A stretch of 64,000 nucleotides of DNA from Caldivirga sp. (lineage in GTDB: Archaea > Thermoproteota > Thermoprotei > Thermoproteales > Thermocladiaceae). The notes below the pieces were generated by a model. The model searched no databases, was not told the DNA's origin, and saw only the letters and a program-made list of their open reading frames with translations. Positions within the stretch are counted from its first letter, which is position 1; each line of letters starts with the position of its first letter. Shown here piece after piece: positions 27,694 through 36,971 of this stretch. A program made the translations under genes and the position numbers. The DNA is taken from assembly GCF_023256255.1 (NCBI RefSeq), contig NZ_JAGDXD010000028.1, positions 1-64,000 of the forward strand, given 5' to 3'.

Positions 27694-29445
27694 ATGAATA
27701 ACATTAGTGAGTTACCGTATTATATCAAGTGGTTCATTCTAGGGATTATAGTTGGTGTGGTTGCTGGGTTATCGGCATTAACCTTCTACTTCACTTTGAA
27801 GTTCATGGAGTACTTATTCATGGTTAAGTTAATCGCCTTTAAACCACCCCTGCCTCTTGGGGAGGGTGGTTCATTAAACTATGTACTTAATGTAAGGAGA
27901 CCATGGTTAATACCAGTGTCCACTGCCTTAGGTGGTTTACTTTCAGGCTTAATAGTGTATACCTGGGCCCCTGAGGCTGAGGGTCATGGAACCGATGCTG
28001 CAATTAACGCTTTCCATAGGCTTCAAGGCAGGATTAGGAGGAGGATACCACCCATTAAACTCATAGCATCAGCCATAACAATCGGGTCCGGCGGTAGTGC
28101 AGGTAGGGAGGGGCCCACGGCCCAGTTAAGTGCTGGTATTGGGTCACTTATAGCCGACCTATTGGGTTTATCCACTGAGGATAGGAGGATTGCCGTTGCT
28201 GTTGGTATTGGTGCCGGTATTGGTTCAATATTTAAGGCGCCCATGGGTGGTGCAATATTGGCGGCTGAGGTGCTTTATAAGAGGGATATGGAGACTAAGG
28301 TCATATTCCCAGCCCTAGTGGCGTCGGCTGTGGGTTACTCAATATTTAGCTCTGTTGTTGGCTTCACCCCAATATTCGGATACTACACCGGTGTCTTTAA
28401 TCCATTAAGGCTACCATTGTATGCAGTGCTCGGTATAGTGGATGGATTAATAGCGATACTTTATGTGAAGACCTTCTACTTCATGCATGACTCATTCAAG
28501 AGGTGGAGGATTAGCAACTACGTGAAACCTGTGATTGGTGGTCTTGCCACCGGCTTAATAGGCTTACTAATGCCTGAAATACTAGGCACTGGTTATGGTT
28601 GGGTTGACTTAGCTGAGTTCAATAATGTTAATGCCTTCACATCATTGATACTAATGCCACCGCTTATGATTCTAATACTGTTACCATTCCTTAAGATAAT
28701 TGCAACATCATTCACAATAGGTTCAGGCGGTAGTGGCGGTGTTTTCGCGCCCGGCATAGTTATAGGGGCATTCACAGGTTTTGACACATGGCTCCTCTTC
28801 CATTACTTAACACCAGGATTAACCCCTAATCCTGCACCATTCGTAATAGTTAGTATGCTTGCACTCTTTGGGGCTGCCGCTAAAGCCCCCTTGGCGGTAA
28901 TGTTCATGGTTATTGAAATGACTGGTAGTTATCAACTACTGCCTGCCGCTATGATGGCCGTGGCAATAGCCTACATAGTATCCGGTGACTACACGATTTA
29001 TAGGGCTCAAGTCCCAACTAGAAGGGACTCACCTGTCCATGCAGATGAGTACAGTGAACCACTACTAATGGAGATTAAGATTAGTGAATGCAGATTAGTT
29101 AGGGAACCTATTGCCCGAGCCGATGAGAACGCATCCATGGTGCTCAACAGGATGCTTAGGTATAGGTATACTGCATTGCCTGTTATTGATAATGAGGATA
29201 GGTTCATTGGTGTAATTAGCTTATACGATGTAGGTGGGGGTAAAGGTAGGGTTAGTGATTACGTAAAGCCAATACGCTACGTAACGCCTGACTCAACACT
29301 ATACGATGCAATGAGCATAATGAGTGAGGCAAGCATAACGTGGGCACCAGTTGTTAATAATGGCAAACTCCTAGGGATACTAACCATGGAGAACGTAAAT
29401 AGGGCTTACACTGAAAGATTGAGAAAAATTAAGGGGTTAAACTAA
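27694..29445 (+). CDS. ClC-family chloride channel/transporter with CBS pair
   Basis: 583 aa from ATG 27694 (an in-frame ATG at 27625 would add 23 residues but contains the TATA box). The membrane part shows the ClC signatures GSGGSAGREGPTAQ (anion-binding loop and gating Glu in REGP) and GSGGSGGVFAPGIVIGA; the C-terminal 130 residues form two CBS domains (RYRYTALPVIDNEDRFIGVISLYDV and ITWAPVVNNGKLLGILTMENV), which usually bind adenine nucleotides and regulate gating. Role: Cl- conductance or Cl-/H+ exchange. Monocistronic. Confidence 0.93.
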   Translation: MNNISELPYYIKWFILGIIVGVVAGLSALTFYFTLKFMEYLFMVKLIAFKPPLPLGEGGSLNYVLNVRRPWLIPVSTALGGLLSGLIVYTWAPEAEGHGTDAAINAFHRLQGRIRRRIPPIKLIASAITIGSGGSAGREGPTAQLSAGIGSLIADLLGLSTEDRRIAVAVGIGAGIGSIFKAPMGGAILAAEVLYKRDMETKVIFPALVASAVGYSIFSSVVGFTPIFGYYTGVFNPLRLPLYAVLGIVDGLIAILYVKTFYFMHDSFKRWRISNYVKPVIGGLATGLIGLLMPEILGTGYGWVDLAEFNNVNAFTSLILMPPLMILILLPFLKIIATSFTIGSGGSGGVFAPGIVIGAFTGFDTWLLFHYLTPGLTPNPAPFVIVSMLALFGAAAKAPLAVMFMVIEMTGSYQLLPAAMMAVAIAYIVSGDYTIYRAQVPTRRDSPVHADEYSEPLLMEIKISECRLVREPIARADENASMVLNRMLRYRYTALPVIDNEDRFIGVISLYDVGGGKGRVSDYVKPIRYVTPDSTLYDAMSIMSEASITWAPVVNNGKLLGILTMENVNRAYTERLRKIKGLN

Positions 29446-29472
29446 GCCAAGCCCCTGCAGGGAGTTAGGTCC

Positions 29473-29507
29473 ATGCGGTGGAACTAAACTCCAGCTTAAC
29501 ACCGCAT
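29473..29507. repeat. Perfect hairpin downstream of the ClC gene
   Basis: ATGCGGTG at 29473-29480 and CACCGCAT at 29500-29507 form an 8-bp inverted repeat around a 19-nt loop. Just before it is CCCTGCAGGG, a 10-bp palindrome. It could be a terminator hairpin or an IS200/IS605-type end; it marks the left edge of the foreign-looking stretch. Confidence 0.4.
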
Positions 29508-29585
29508 TAGTGCTTGCATCTTTGACACCATTCACAGTCTTATACTTGTGGAATACTTTTATACCTGGCTTGTTCAGGAAGCATC

Positions 29586-30733
29586 ATGAGGAATCGCGAA
29601 GAGGTCCTTAGGATATCATTCTCAGCGTTTTTGCTGATCTTGGGTATCAAACAGCCGTGGTTATGTTTCCACTAATATTCGTTGTATTCCTAGGAGCACC
29701 AATGTGGCTTTACGGCATTGCGGAGGCCGTTAACTACGGTCTGGGAAGCTTCATAGGCTTCCTAGGCGGGTTCCTTGGCGATGCCTATGGCAGGAAGAGG
29801 ATTGCTGTTATTGGCAACGCCATGATAACAGTGGTGGCATTACTCGGCTTCTCCAGATATTGGTGGGAGGCTTGGTTGATATTCCTGGCTGGTTGGTGGG
29901 CGAGGAACCTCAGGACACCGCCAAGGAGAGCCATGCTCAGCGAGGTAACGGATCCCAACGAAAGGAACGAAGCCTTTGGGATACTTCATGCACTCGACAT
30001 AACGGGTGCCGTGTTAGCCATAACGTACACGGCAGTACTACTTTACCTTAAATTCCCCATTGATTACCTACTCGCAATCACGGCAATACCCCTGGTGATA
30101 TCAACATTAATACTGACGATGGTCAACGTAGGCAAGGCAAGGACACGTTCAAGACTCAGCATCGCGGGTTTAAGGGCGACTCACGGATTCGCGTGGTTAA
30201 TCGTACTATCTACACTCTTTTTCGGATTCTCGCAATACAGCTTCGGTTTTCCAGTAATAACAACCGCTGAGTTCACGCATGAGGATTATCTGGCGGTGAT
30301 TACATATGGCATATTCCTAGTGGCCTCAGCGTTGTTCGGCTACGTCTTTGGTAAGTTAAGACTTAATGAGTATGGGGGCTTGGCATTCCTCGGGTACCTA
30401 CTCGCCTCCATAGCATCCTTAGGCTTCGCATTAATGGCGCCCCTGGGCGCATTGGGCCTTTATCCAACGGCCTTTGTATTGGGCGTCGCCGTGGCCGCAA
30501 CCGAGGTCTTCGAGCCAACCATAATGTCAAAGTTAATGCCGGAGGAGTCCGTGGGCTTGGGAATGGGTTTGCTAACCTTCGGTAGGAGTATGGGTGTATT
30601 CCTCGGAAACGCAGTAATGGGCCTACTATACCAAATACACTACACCTACGCCTACTACTTCGCCTCGGCCTCATCCCTCATAGCCTTCATAATAGTCCTA
30701 TCAATAATCATGAGCAGGCCCTATCCCCAGTGA
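29586..30733 (+). pseudogene. MFS transporter, frameshifted near the N terminus
   Basis: The true start is the ATG at 29586 (MRNREEVLRISFSAF), supported by CTTTTATACC 26 nt upstream. After TTTTT at 29629-29633 the frame must shift by one base to continue ADLGYQTAVVMFPLIF and then reads on for 358 residues to 30733. The body is a typical MFS permease: about 11-12 membrane helices and the loop motif GDAYGRKRIAVIG. Third codon positions are more GC-rich than in neighbouring genes, suggesting import from another archaeon. Substrate unknown. A sequencing error in the T-run would restore the gene. Confidence 0.75.
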
Positions 30734-30828
30734 TTCATTACTTCCTACACAGATACTTAATTAAATAGGTAAGCGTATTTCTCATGAAGTTTACTGGCTA
30801 TTTTCAGTAGCCCCCAAGATCCCAGAAA

Positions 30829-30856
30829 CCCCCGCCCTAAAGGGCAGGGAAGGGGG
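30829..30856. repeat. IS200/IS605-like terminal hairpin
   Basis: CCCCCGCCCTAAAGGGCAGGGAAGGGGG-like dyad: GCCCT/AGGGC pairs perfectly around AA, extended by flanking C and G runs with one interruption. GC-rich CCCTAAAGGG hairpins of this form often sit at the ends of archaeal IS605/TnpB elements. No transposase remains next to it, so at most a solo end. Confidence 0.4.
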
Positions 30857-30958
30857 TCAGTTCTCATAATATATTATGCTTCACGAATTTTCACGGGGAT
30901 GGCGATCAGCTAATTTCCAGTCATTAAGGCTTAAAAGCGGAAAAGGGATTGATAATGT

Positions 30959-31330
30959 ATAGGCTTCGTTAGGATTAAAGCCAGGGTATGGAGCCTAGAT
31001 AGGCCCAGTGACGTGAGAGAGATTGAGTTACCTGTGGCTACGGGCTCAGTATATGCTGTGCTACCAAGCGGATTACTTAGGAAGTTGGGTGTTAACCCCA
31101 TTGGGGTTAGGAGGTTTAGGCTGCTGATGGTAGGGTTATTGAGAGGACGTTGGTGTTGCTGGTATTGAGGTTCAGGGGTAAGGACGCATACGATAGTCGT
31201 TTTCGGTAATGAGGGAATATACCTCCTAGGCTCAACAACCCTTAAGAAGCTCAGCCTAGAGATTAACCCAGTAAACAAAACCCTAAAACCCACCAAGCTA
31301 CTACCCATGTGGCTTGACGCAAAGCCGTGA
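30959..31330 (+). pseudogene. Dead retroviral-like (clan AA) aspartic protease
   Basis: Reads GFVRIKARVWSLDRPSDVREIELPV in frame, then ATGSVYAVLPSGLLRKLGV, which matches the DTGxxYxVLP active-site region of small archaeal aspartic proteases but with Ala for the catalytic Asp. After RRFRL three one-base shifts (31120-31200) are needed to follow ADGRVIERT and VAGIEVQG; the original frame then resumes with TIVVFGNEGIYLLGSTTLKKLSLEINPV and stops at 31330. The start codon is ATA. Clearly inactive. Codon use is like the flanking foreign genes. Confidence 0.7.
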
Positions 31331-31334
31331 CCGA

Positions 31335-32351
31335 TTATTTAACGTCCTGAAGAGCCCTCCTAACGGCCTCCCTATGCAATGGCGTCTGCCAAGCAACGTA
31401 GTTACCGATACCCAATTCAGGATCCCTCTCAGCCGGTGGTTGGTCGATCCAGAGGAATTCCTTCCTCTCGGGTACGTCGTTTATCACCAGGTTTAGTTCG
31501 GTGAGTTTGCCCAGGAGACCCATCCTCTCCCTAGTGAATAACGCGTCTGGGTCATCGATGGCTTCCCAAAGCCAAGCCCTCTCGCTACTTGAGAGGGTTG
31601 CCGCAAAGGCCCTTAACTCCTTCCTATTGATTACATCGCTGATAACCTCATCAGTGTTCCAACCAGTCTCATATAATTGGCTTAGCAGCTTTGGGTTTCC
31701 TCCCGTTAGTCTCCAAACCTCATCGAAGTTTGGTTTGTTGCCGGGTATTTGTTCGTAGAGTTGCTTGAGCCCTTCCCTGGTCATGTTCCACATTACCCGT
31801 AGATTCGCCCACCTATGGTGCCCAATTTCATGCCTCGAAACACCCTCACTAGTGGCTGCTATAGTGACGATATTTTCATAATGCTCGGGCGGGTACTCAA
31901 TGAGGTTTAGTAGAGCTTTCACATATATTGCTGATTCCTTCACCCCAAGTATTTGAAATGCGTCATCAACAATAATAGCCACCTTGCCTCTGGTTTCCTT
32001 AATCAATTCCTTAGCCATGTCGAAGGCTAGCCAGGTGAGCCTGGTTAATGCGTTTTGGCTTAAGGCATCCTTAACAAGCCTCATTAACTCATCCCTCAAC
32101 TCCCTGATACCAAACTCGGCAAGAACCTCCTTATTAATCGGGTTAACGTAAATAACCTCGAAGCCTAACTCCTTGAGGAGTTCTACGGACTGTAGGAGCC
32201 AAGCCGTCTTGCCGCAGCCCTCAGGACCATAAACCACGTGTACTACGTTCATCCCATGCTCGGCCCAATACTCTACACGTTTAAGGGCAAGGTCCCTATC
32301 AACGAAGCCCACCTCAACACCACGGGCAAAACTCAACCTAACCCTCTTCAC
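31335..32351 (-). CDS. Archaeal AAA ATPase (PF01637-type), intact copy
   Basis: 338 aa, complete: Walker A GPEGCGKTAW, Walker B KVAIIVDDAFQIL (the usual DE is DD here), a sensor-like IAATSEGVS, then a GGNPKLLSQLYE motif typical of the family, and a C-terminal winged-helix-like part (LLGKLTELNLVINDVPE). Members are predicted NTPases, STAND-related, often near mobile DNA; no defined function. GC-rich third positions differ from the core genes around. Its stop is five bases from the dead protease. The two broken ATPases in this window (12596-13331, 26445-27558) belong to the same broad family. Confidence 0.85.
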   Translation of the reverse strand: MKRVRLSFARGVEVGFVDRDLALKRVEYWAEHGMNVVHVVYGPEGCGKTAWLLQSVELLKELGFEVIYVNPINKEVLAEFGIRELRDELMRLVKDALSQNALTRLTWLAFDMAKELIKETRGKVAIIVDDAFQILGVKESAIYVKALLNLIEYPPEHYENIVTIAATSEGVSRHEIGHHRWANLRVMWNMTREGLKQLYEQIPGNKPNFDEVWRLTGGNPKLLSQLYETGWNTDEVISDVINRKELRAFAATLSSSERAWLWEAIDDPDALFTRERMGLLGKLTELNLVINDVPERKEFLWIDQPPAERDPELGIGNYVAWQTPLHREAVRRALQDVK

Positions 32352-32384
32352 GGTTTTACACCCTACTGAGTACTTTAAATAACC

Positions 32385-32504
32385 TTAAGTGATCCAGACC
32401 CTGGCCCTCTTGAGGATGTCTACGAAGTCCTCAAGGTCGAGGCCCGCCAGCCTCTGGGCTAGCCTTAAGTCACCGATCTCTATGAATAGGATTATGGTAA
32501 TCAC
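32385..32504 (-). pseudogene. Remnant of a UPF0175-like antitoxin
   Basis: A 39-residue frame opening at GTG 32504 (VITIILFIEIGDL) continues RLAQRLAGLDLEDFVDILKRARV, which has the spacing of the C-terminal helix-turn-helix of UPF0175/VapB-like proteins (LAG..LEDF). The N-terminal half is absent and stop codons precede the GTG, so this is most likely a fragment. No toxin gene is adjacent. Confidence 0.35.
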
Positions 32505-32648
32505 TAGTACCGTACTTATTTAGTAAAGTATTTAATGTTAAGTATTTAAACCTAGATTGAGTATTGAGAAACCCTAATGTCCAGTAAATGATTGAGTAAT
32601 CGCTAAGTATCTCAGTATCATTAATGAATGCCGATTAAATTCCATTAA

Positions 32649-34625
32649 GTGGTGTGTTTAATAAGGGGAATAGTTCCTAAGCCTGTGCCAGTTAAGAAGG
32701 CCCTTAATGCACTTGACTTAGTAGCCATAGCGGCTGAGCTTAACGCCGCACTAAGTGGTGGGAGGGTGATTAGGGTTTATAGGCTTGGTGACTCGCATTA
32801 CTTTAAGATTAGGGTATCTGATGTAGCCTATCTTATCGCTAACCCAAGGAGAATTAGCCAAACCTGGAGGATACCTCAAGACTTATCCCCCAGCCCCCTT
32901 AGGAAGTTCATTGAGGACTGTGTAATAAATAGGTTTGAGGCTAACTTAGATAGGGTAATGAGTATTGATTTAAACTGTGGTAGACTCATCATTGAGTTAA
33001 TACCACCCTTCAACATGGTGTTCACTGTTAATGGTAATGTTAAGTGGCTTCTACATGAGTATAGAAGTAAGGATAGGGAGATTAAGGTTGGGTCAACCTA
33101 CAGTGAACCCCCGAGGAGGTTCCTGGATCCAAGGTTCTTCGATAATCTACTTAAGCTCATTGAGGATACAGGCTTAAGTGATGAAGCCTTAGCTAAGGGT
33201 CTTGGGTTAGGTATTGATTGGGCCAGGGAAGTTTGCGTAAGGTCTGGGTGCAGTGACCCAGTCCTAGCATGGGGGAGCATTAGGAGTATTCTTGAGGCCC
33301 TTCACCTAGGTAGGCTTAAGCCGGTCATATACACTTCACCATCATACGTATCCCCCATACCCCTCCATTCGATTAAGGGTGAGTTCAGGGAGGTTGAGAG
33401 CTTCAATAGGGCTGTTGACGATTACTTCACCTCAATTGAGGTTGAGAGGGTTGCTGAGGAGAGGGTTAAGGGTATTGAGGATGAGATTGCTAGGCTTGAG
33501 TCATCCATTAAGGAACTTGAGGATACGGTAGGCAAGTACCTAAGGGAGGCTGAGAACCTTAGGAGGAGGGGTGAGTTAATCATGAGTAGGCTCTACGAGT
33601 TCAGTGAATTGCATGAGGCACTACTGCGCGCCTACATGACTAATAAGGATTCATTCAGAGCTAAGGTTAGGGGCATTGAGTATAGTGGCATTAAGGTGAT
33701 TGACTATGATCCATTAAGGAAGACTGTGAAGGTTACGGTTAATAATAATGAGGTTGAGTTAACATTAGGGGAGAGCCCTGGGGAAACAGCCGCCAAGTAC
33801 TTTGAGGAGGCTAAGAGACTGGAGAAGAAGGCTAAGGTGGCTGAGGCTAAGTTAACTGAATTAAGAAGCAAGGTGGATGAATTAAGGAGTAGGATTAATG
33901 AGACCACTGAGGAGACTAGGGCAACTGTTAGGTTCGTGGCTAGTAGGGAGTGGTTTGAGAAGTTTAGGTGGTTCATAACCAGTGGTGGTTCACCAGTCCT
34001 AGCTGGTAAGGATGCTGGGCAGAATGAGGCGCTTGTGAAGAGGTACATGAATCCATGGGACCTCTTCCTGCATGCTGATGTTCAAGGCGGCCCAGTAACA
34101 GTAATTAAGGTGACTAAGGGTCAGGAGGTTAATCAACAGGACTTAATTGAAGCAGCCCAGTACGCTGCGGCTTACTCTAAGGCATGGAAGCTTGGGGCTA
34201 ATTCAATAGACGTATACTATGTTAAGGGTGAGCAAGTTAGTAAGAGGGCACCTAGTGGTGAGTACTTAACTAAGGGTGGGTTCATGATCTATGGGCAAAG
34301 GGGGTGGGTTAGGGGTGTGGAGTTGATTATTAGCGTGGGTTTAAGGATTGACGGTGATGTGGTTAGACTTGTTTCAGCACCGCCAACAGCTGCCGCTTCA
34401 TTGACCAATTACTATGTCACACTTAAGCCGGGCAATGGTGATAGGAGCGAGGTTGCCGGTAGGATTAAGGAGTTGTTCACTAAGAGGTATCCTGAGGCTA
34501 GGCAAATACCTGTGGAGCACATTATTGAACATGTGCCCGGCCCCTCATTAATAGCTGAGTCTAATGCAGGTAACCCAATTGATTGGAATACTGTTAAGGG
34601 GGTCTTCAGTAAGGTTGCTGGTTAA
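32649..34625 (+). CDS. rqcH: RqcH/NEMF (Rqc2) homologue, NFACT-domain protein
   Basis: 658 aa, usual length for archaeal NEMF. The NFACT-N domain begins VKKALNALDLVAIAAELNAAL; a charged coiled coil spans about residues 260-430; the NFACT-R domain follows with KFRWFITSGGSPVLAGKDAGQNEALVKRYM and DLFLHADVQGGPVTVIK. Family role: binds large subunits stalled with peptidyl-tRNA and recruits alanyl-tRNA for tailing in ribosome quality control. Start GTG 32649; a GTG at 32687 is a possible alternative nearer the family start. Its end overlaps the convergent rhmD by 4 nt. Confidence 0.92.
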   Translation: MVCLIRGIVPKPVPVKKALNALDLVAIAAELNAALSGGRVIRVYRLGDSHYFKIRVSDVAYLIANPRRISQTWRIPQDLSPSPLRKFIEDCVINRFEANLDRVMSIDLNCGRLIIELIPPFNMVFTVNGNVKWLLHEYRSKDREIKVGSTYSEPPRRFLDPRFFDNLLKLIEDTGLSDEALAKGLGLGIDWAREVCVRSGCSDPVLAWGSIRSILEALHLGRLKPVIYTSPSYVSPIPLHSIKGEFREVESFNRAVDDYFTSIEVERVAEERVKGIEDEIARLESSIKELEDTVGKYLREAENLRRRGELIMSRLYEFSELHEALLRAYMTNKDSFRAKVRGIEYSGIKVIDYDPLRKTVKVTVNNNEVELTLGESPGETAAKYFEEAKRLEKKAKVAEAKLTELRSKVDELRSRINETTEETRATVRFVASREWFEKFRWFITSGGSPVLAGKDAGQNEALVKRYMNPWDLFLHADVQGGPVTVIKVTKGQEVNQQDLIEAAQYAAAYSKAWKLGANSIDVYYVKGEQVSKRAPSGEYLTKGGFMIYGQRGWVRGVELIISVGLRIDGDVVRLVSAPPTAAASLTNYYVTLKPGNGDRSEVAGRIKELFTKRYPEARQIPVEHIIEHVPGPSLIAESNAGNPIDWNTVKGVFSKVAG

Positions 34626-35818
34626 GTTGGTTTAAAGGGCCTAACCAGTAATTCCCTATTCAACTCGACGCCGAAGCCTGGTCTCCTACTGAGCTTAACC
34701 TTACCATTCTGGGGAATAGGCTCCTCCCTTAGGAGTGGGTGGAATTGAGGAACTACCTTGGTGGCGTCTGGGGATGTGACTATGTACTCTGCGAATGGAC
34801 TATTAACCCTAGTCACTATGAAGTGGTAACCGTATACGCTTGATCCATGTGGGATAACCCATGCACCATAGGCCTCGGCTAATGCGGCAATCTTAATCAT
34901 TGGAGTCACACCACCAACCCACGTTATGTCTGGTTGAATAACGTTAACCTTACCAAGCTCAAGAAGTAGCCTAAACCCATGCAAAGTGGATTCATGTTCA
35001 CCACTAGCCACTAGGGTTGGTGGGGCAAAATCGGCTAATGCCCCAAAGGACCAGTAATCATCAGGAATGAAGGGTTCCTCAATCCAGAATAAGCCATAGG
35101 GCTTTAGTTCACTTACGAGCCTTTGAGCGTAGGGTAAGTCTAGGCTCATCCAGCAGTCGTACATTAGCAGGAAGTCATCACCAACCTTCTCCCTAGCCTC
35201 CTTGAAAACCCTCACGTTCTCCTTCAACCCCTCAATACCGTCGGCTGGTCCATGAATTAAGGGTAGTTTACCACCTATGAAACCAAGGCTCTTAGCCACG
35301 TCGGGTCTAGGGCCGGTGGCGTAGAAGGTCAACTCGTCCCTAACAGGCCCACCAAGTAGGTCATATACCGGTAAGCCCCTAACCTTTCCCATTAGGTCCC
35401 ATAGAGCTAGATCCACGGCTGAAATAGCGTTCATAACTATCCCCCTCCTTCCATAGTATATTGTAGCCTTGAACATTTGATCCCAAGTCTTCTCAACCTC
35501 ACCAACACGCTTACCAACCACGAACCGGGATAGGTGATTCTCAATTATCCAAGCAGCTGGGTAACCACCAGTGCTTATGCCGAATCCAACCTCGCCGTCA
35601 CTTGACTCAACCTCAACAACCACTGAACCCAGTACATTAATTCCCCAGGAAGCCCTACTAGCCCTGTACTCAGGGTATATTGAAATGGGGGTTGCTATGT
35701 ACCCCAGTATCCAGTGTTCACTGGACTGGTCATGGTAATCAGCGCCACCACCCTTAACCACGTATGCCCTAACCTCCTTAATCCTCTTAGGTTCAATTGA
35801 GGCCTCAACATTACTCAT
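34622..35818 (-). CDS. rhmD: L-rhamnonate dehydratase (enolase superfamily)
   Basis: About 398 aa. Resembles RhmD throughout: HWILGYIATPISIYPEY near the N terminus, GRRGIVMNAISAVDLALWDLMGK, metal ligands in YDCWMSL, IEEPFIPDDY and GEHEST, the catalytic His in IPHGSSVYGYHF, and the C-terminal PGFGVELNRE. Converts L-rhamnonate to 2-keto-3-deoxy-L-rhamnonate in the non-phosphorylative pathway. Start ATG 35818 comes right after the dehydrogenase stop, with GGTGA before it; a GTG at 35827 is the alternative. Operon with the dehydrogenase and divergent from the rhamnosidase. Confidence 0.9.
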   Translation of the reverse strand: MSNVEASIEPKRIKEVRAYVVKGGGADYHDQSSEHWILGYIATPISIYPEYRASRASWGINVLGSVVVEVESSDGEVGFGISTGGYPAAWIIENHLSRFVVGKRVGEVEKTWDQMFKATIYYGRRGIVMNAISAVDLALWDLMGKVRGLPVYDLLGGPVRDELTFYATGPRPDVAKSLGFIGGKLPLIHGPADGIEGLKENVRVFKEAREKVGDDFLLMYDCWMSLDLPYAQRLVSELKPYGLFWIEEPFIPDDYWSFGALADFAPPTLVASGEHESTLHGFRLLLELGKVNVIQPDITWVGGVTPMIKIAALAEAYGAWVIPHGSSVYGYHFIVTRVNSPFAEYIVTSPDATKVVPQFHPLLREEPIPQNGKVKLSRRPGFGVELNRELLVRPFKPT

Positions 35819-35819
35819 G

Positions 35820-36833
35820 CTACTCACCGGGAGTTAACATTACCTTAACATACCTTGTCTCGGCTCCAGCCAACTCAGTGAAGGTTTCCTGACCCCTCTC
35901 AAGAGGCCTAACATCAACCCACCCCTCCCTTGGGTCAAGTAACCCAGACTCAATAATATTCACGGCCCTGCGGAAATCCTCATCAGTGTAGGAGAAGGAT
36001 CCCTTAATCTCTATTTCACTCCTAACAATTAAGTTACCCGGTATTGAGACTTCATTATCGTGTAAACCAACGAACACTACCCTACCACCCCTACGTACAG
36101 TATTAATGGCCAGTCTCCTAGTATCAGTTGACCCAACAGCATCAATAACGGCATCAACCCCCTCAGGGTAAAGTTCCTTAATGGCCTTTAATGCCTCCTC
36201 ACCAGTAGCGTTTAGGGTTCTTGAAGCACCCCACCTCCTAGCCCACTCAAGCCTATGGGCGTTAATGTCAACTGCAGTAATATCCTTAATGCCGCCTGCG
36301 TTAAGAAGCTTAATAGCTAGTGAACCCACTGGGCCAGCACCAATAACCAGCACTGAATCCCCTAGGCTAACCCCCGATAGCCTAACGGCCCTTAGAGAGG
36401 TGGCTAAGGGCTCAGCTAAGGCACCTTTAACTGGGTCACTTACAGGGTATAGGTTATCTGCTGGTACTGCAACGTATTCAGCGTATGCTCCTGGGTAATC
36501 AATGCCTATTATCTTCCTCATTAGGCATAGGTTCTTTAGCCCACTTCTACAATACCTGCAGTGGCCGCATCCAATTATTGGGTTAACGGTGAAGAGTTTG
36601 CCAACGTACTCCCTAGGCACCCCTGGCCCAGCCTCCTCAACAATGCCTGTGAATTCATGACCCATTATTAACGGTGGCCTACGAAGCTCGTTCTTACCTA
36701 GGAATCCACCAATGTCTGAGCCACATACCCCAGTGTACTTAACCCTCATGATGACCCAGCCCGGTTGGGGAATTGGCTTAGGAACATCCTTAATCTCCAT
36801 CTTACCTACAGCAGTCCAAACAAGAGCCTTCAT
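35820..36833 (-). CDS. Zinc-dependent alcohol/sugar dehydrogenase (probable L-rhamnose dehydrogenase)
   Basis: 337-aa medium-chain dehydrogenase. Catalytic zinc ligands: GVCGSD, GHEFTG, with the structural zinc loop CGHCRYCRSGLKNLC; Rossmann motif VLVIGAGPVGSLAI. General family: NAD(P)-dependent oxidation of alcohols or sugars. The neighbours (rhamnonate dehydratase in the same operon, alpha-rhamnosidase divergent) suggest it oxidises L-rhamnose to the lactone, or acts later on a pathway intermediate; this assignment is inference. TATA (GTTTAAAT) 28 nt upstream of the ATG and a dyad just beyond it. Confidence 0.88.
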   Translation of the reverse strand: MKALVWTAVGKMEIKDVPKPIPQPGWVIMRVKYTGVCGSDIGGFLGKNELRRPPLIMGHEFTGIVEEAGPGVPREYVGKLFTVNPIIGCGHCRYCRSGLKNLCLMRKIIGIDYPGAYAEYVAVPADNLYPVSDPVKGALAEPLATSLRAVRLSGVSLGDSVLVIGAGPVGSLAIKLLNAGGIKDITAVDINAHRLEWARRWGASRTLNATGEEALKAIKELYPEGVDAVIDAVGSTDTRRLAINTVRRGGRVVFVGLHDNEVSIPGNLIVRSEIEIKGSFSYTDEDFRRAVNIIESGLLDPREGWVDVRPLERGQETFTELAGAETRYVKVMLTPGE

Positions 36834-36856
36834 GATTCCACCACCTACTCCTGGGA

Positions 36857-36883
36857 TTTAAACATACTAGTGAACCTGTTCAC
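36857..36883. promoter_or_regulatory. Rhamnose-cluster promoter and dyad operator
   Basis: GTTTAAAT (minus strand, 36857-36865) is the TATA box of the dehydrogenase. Next to its BRE side lies GTGAAC-CT-GTTCAC at 36870-36883, a perfect 6-bp inverted repeat with 2-nt spacer. It lies between the divergent rhamnosidase and dehydrogenase genes and could be the site of a shared regulator, activator or repressor. Rhamnosidase has its own TATA-like GTTAAATAC near 36943-36951. Confidence 0.5.
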
Positions 36884-36971
36884 AACCAATACGCTGCAGT
36901 TAGGAAGAGTAAGCTGGGTGCTCTAACCTGTTAAGCGGATTAGTTAAATACTGGTTTGCTGATTTAATAGT

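Noticed and set aside
32385-32504. Complete toxin-antitoxin pair
   Set aside because: Only a C-terminal antitoxin-like fragment remains and no toxin-like gene is adjacent.
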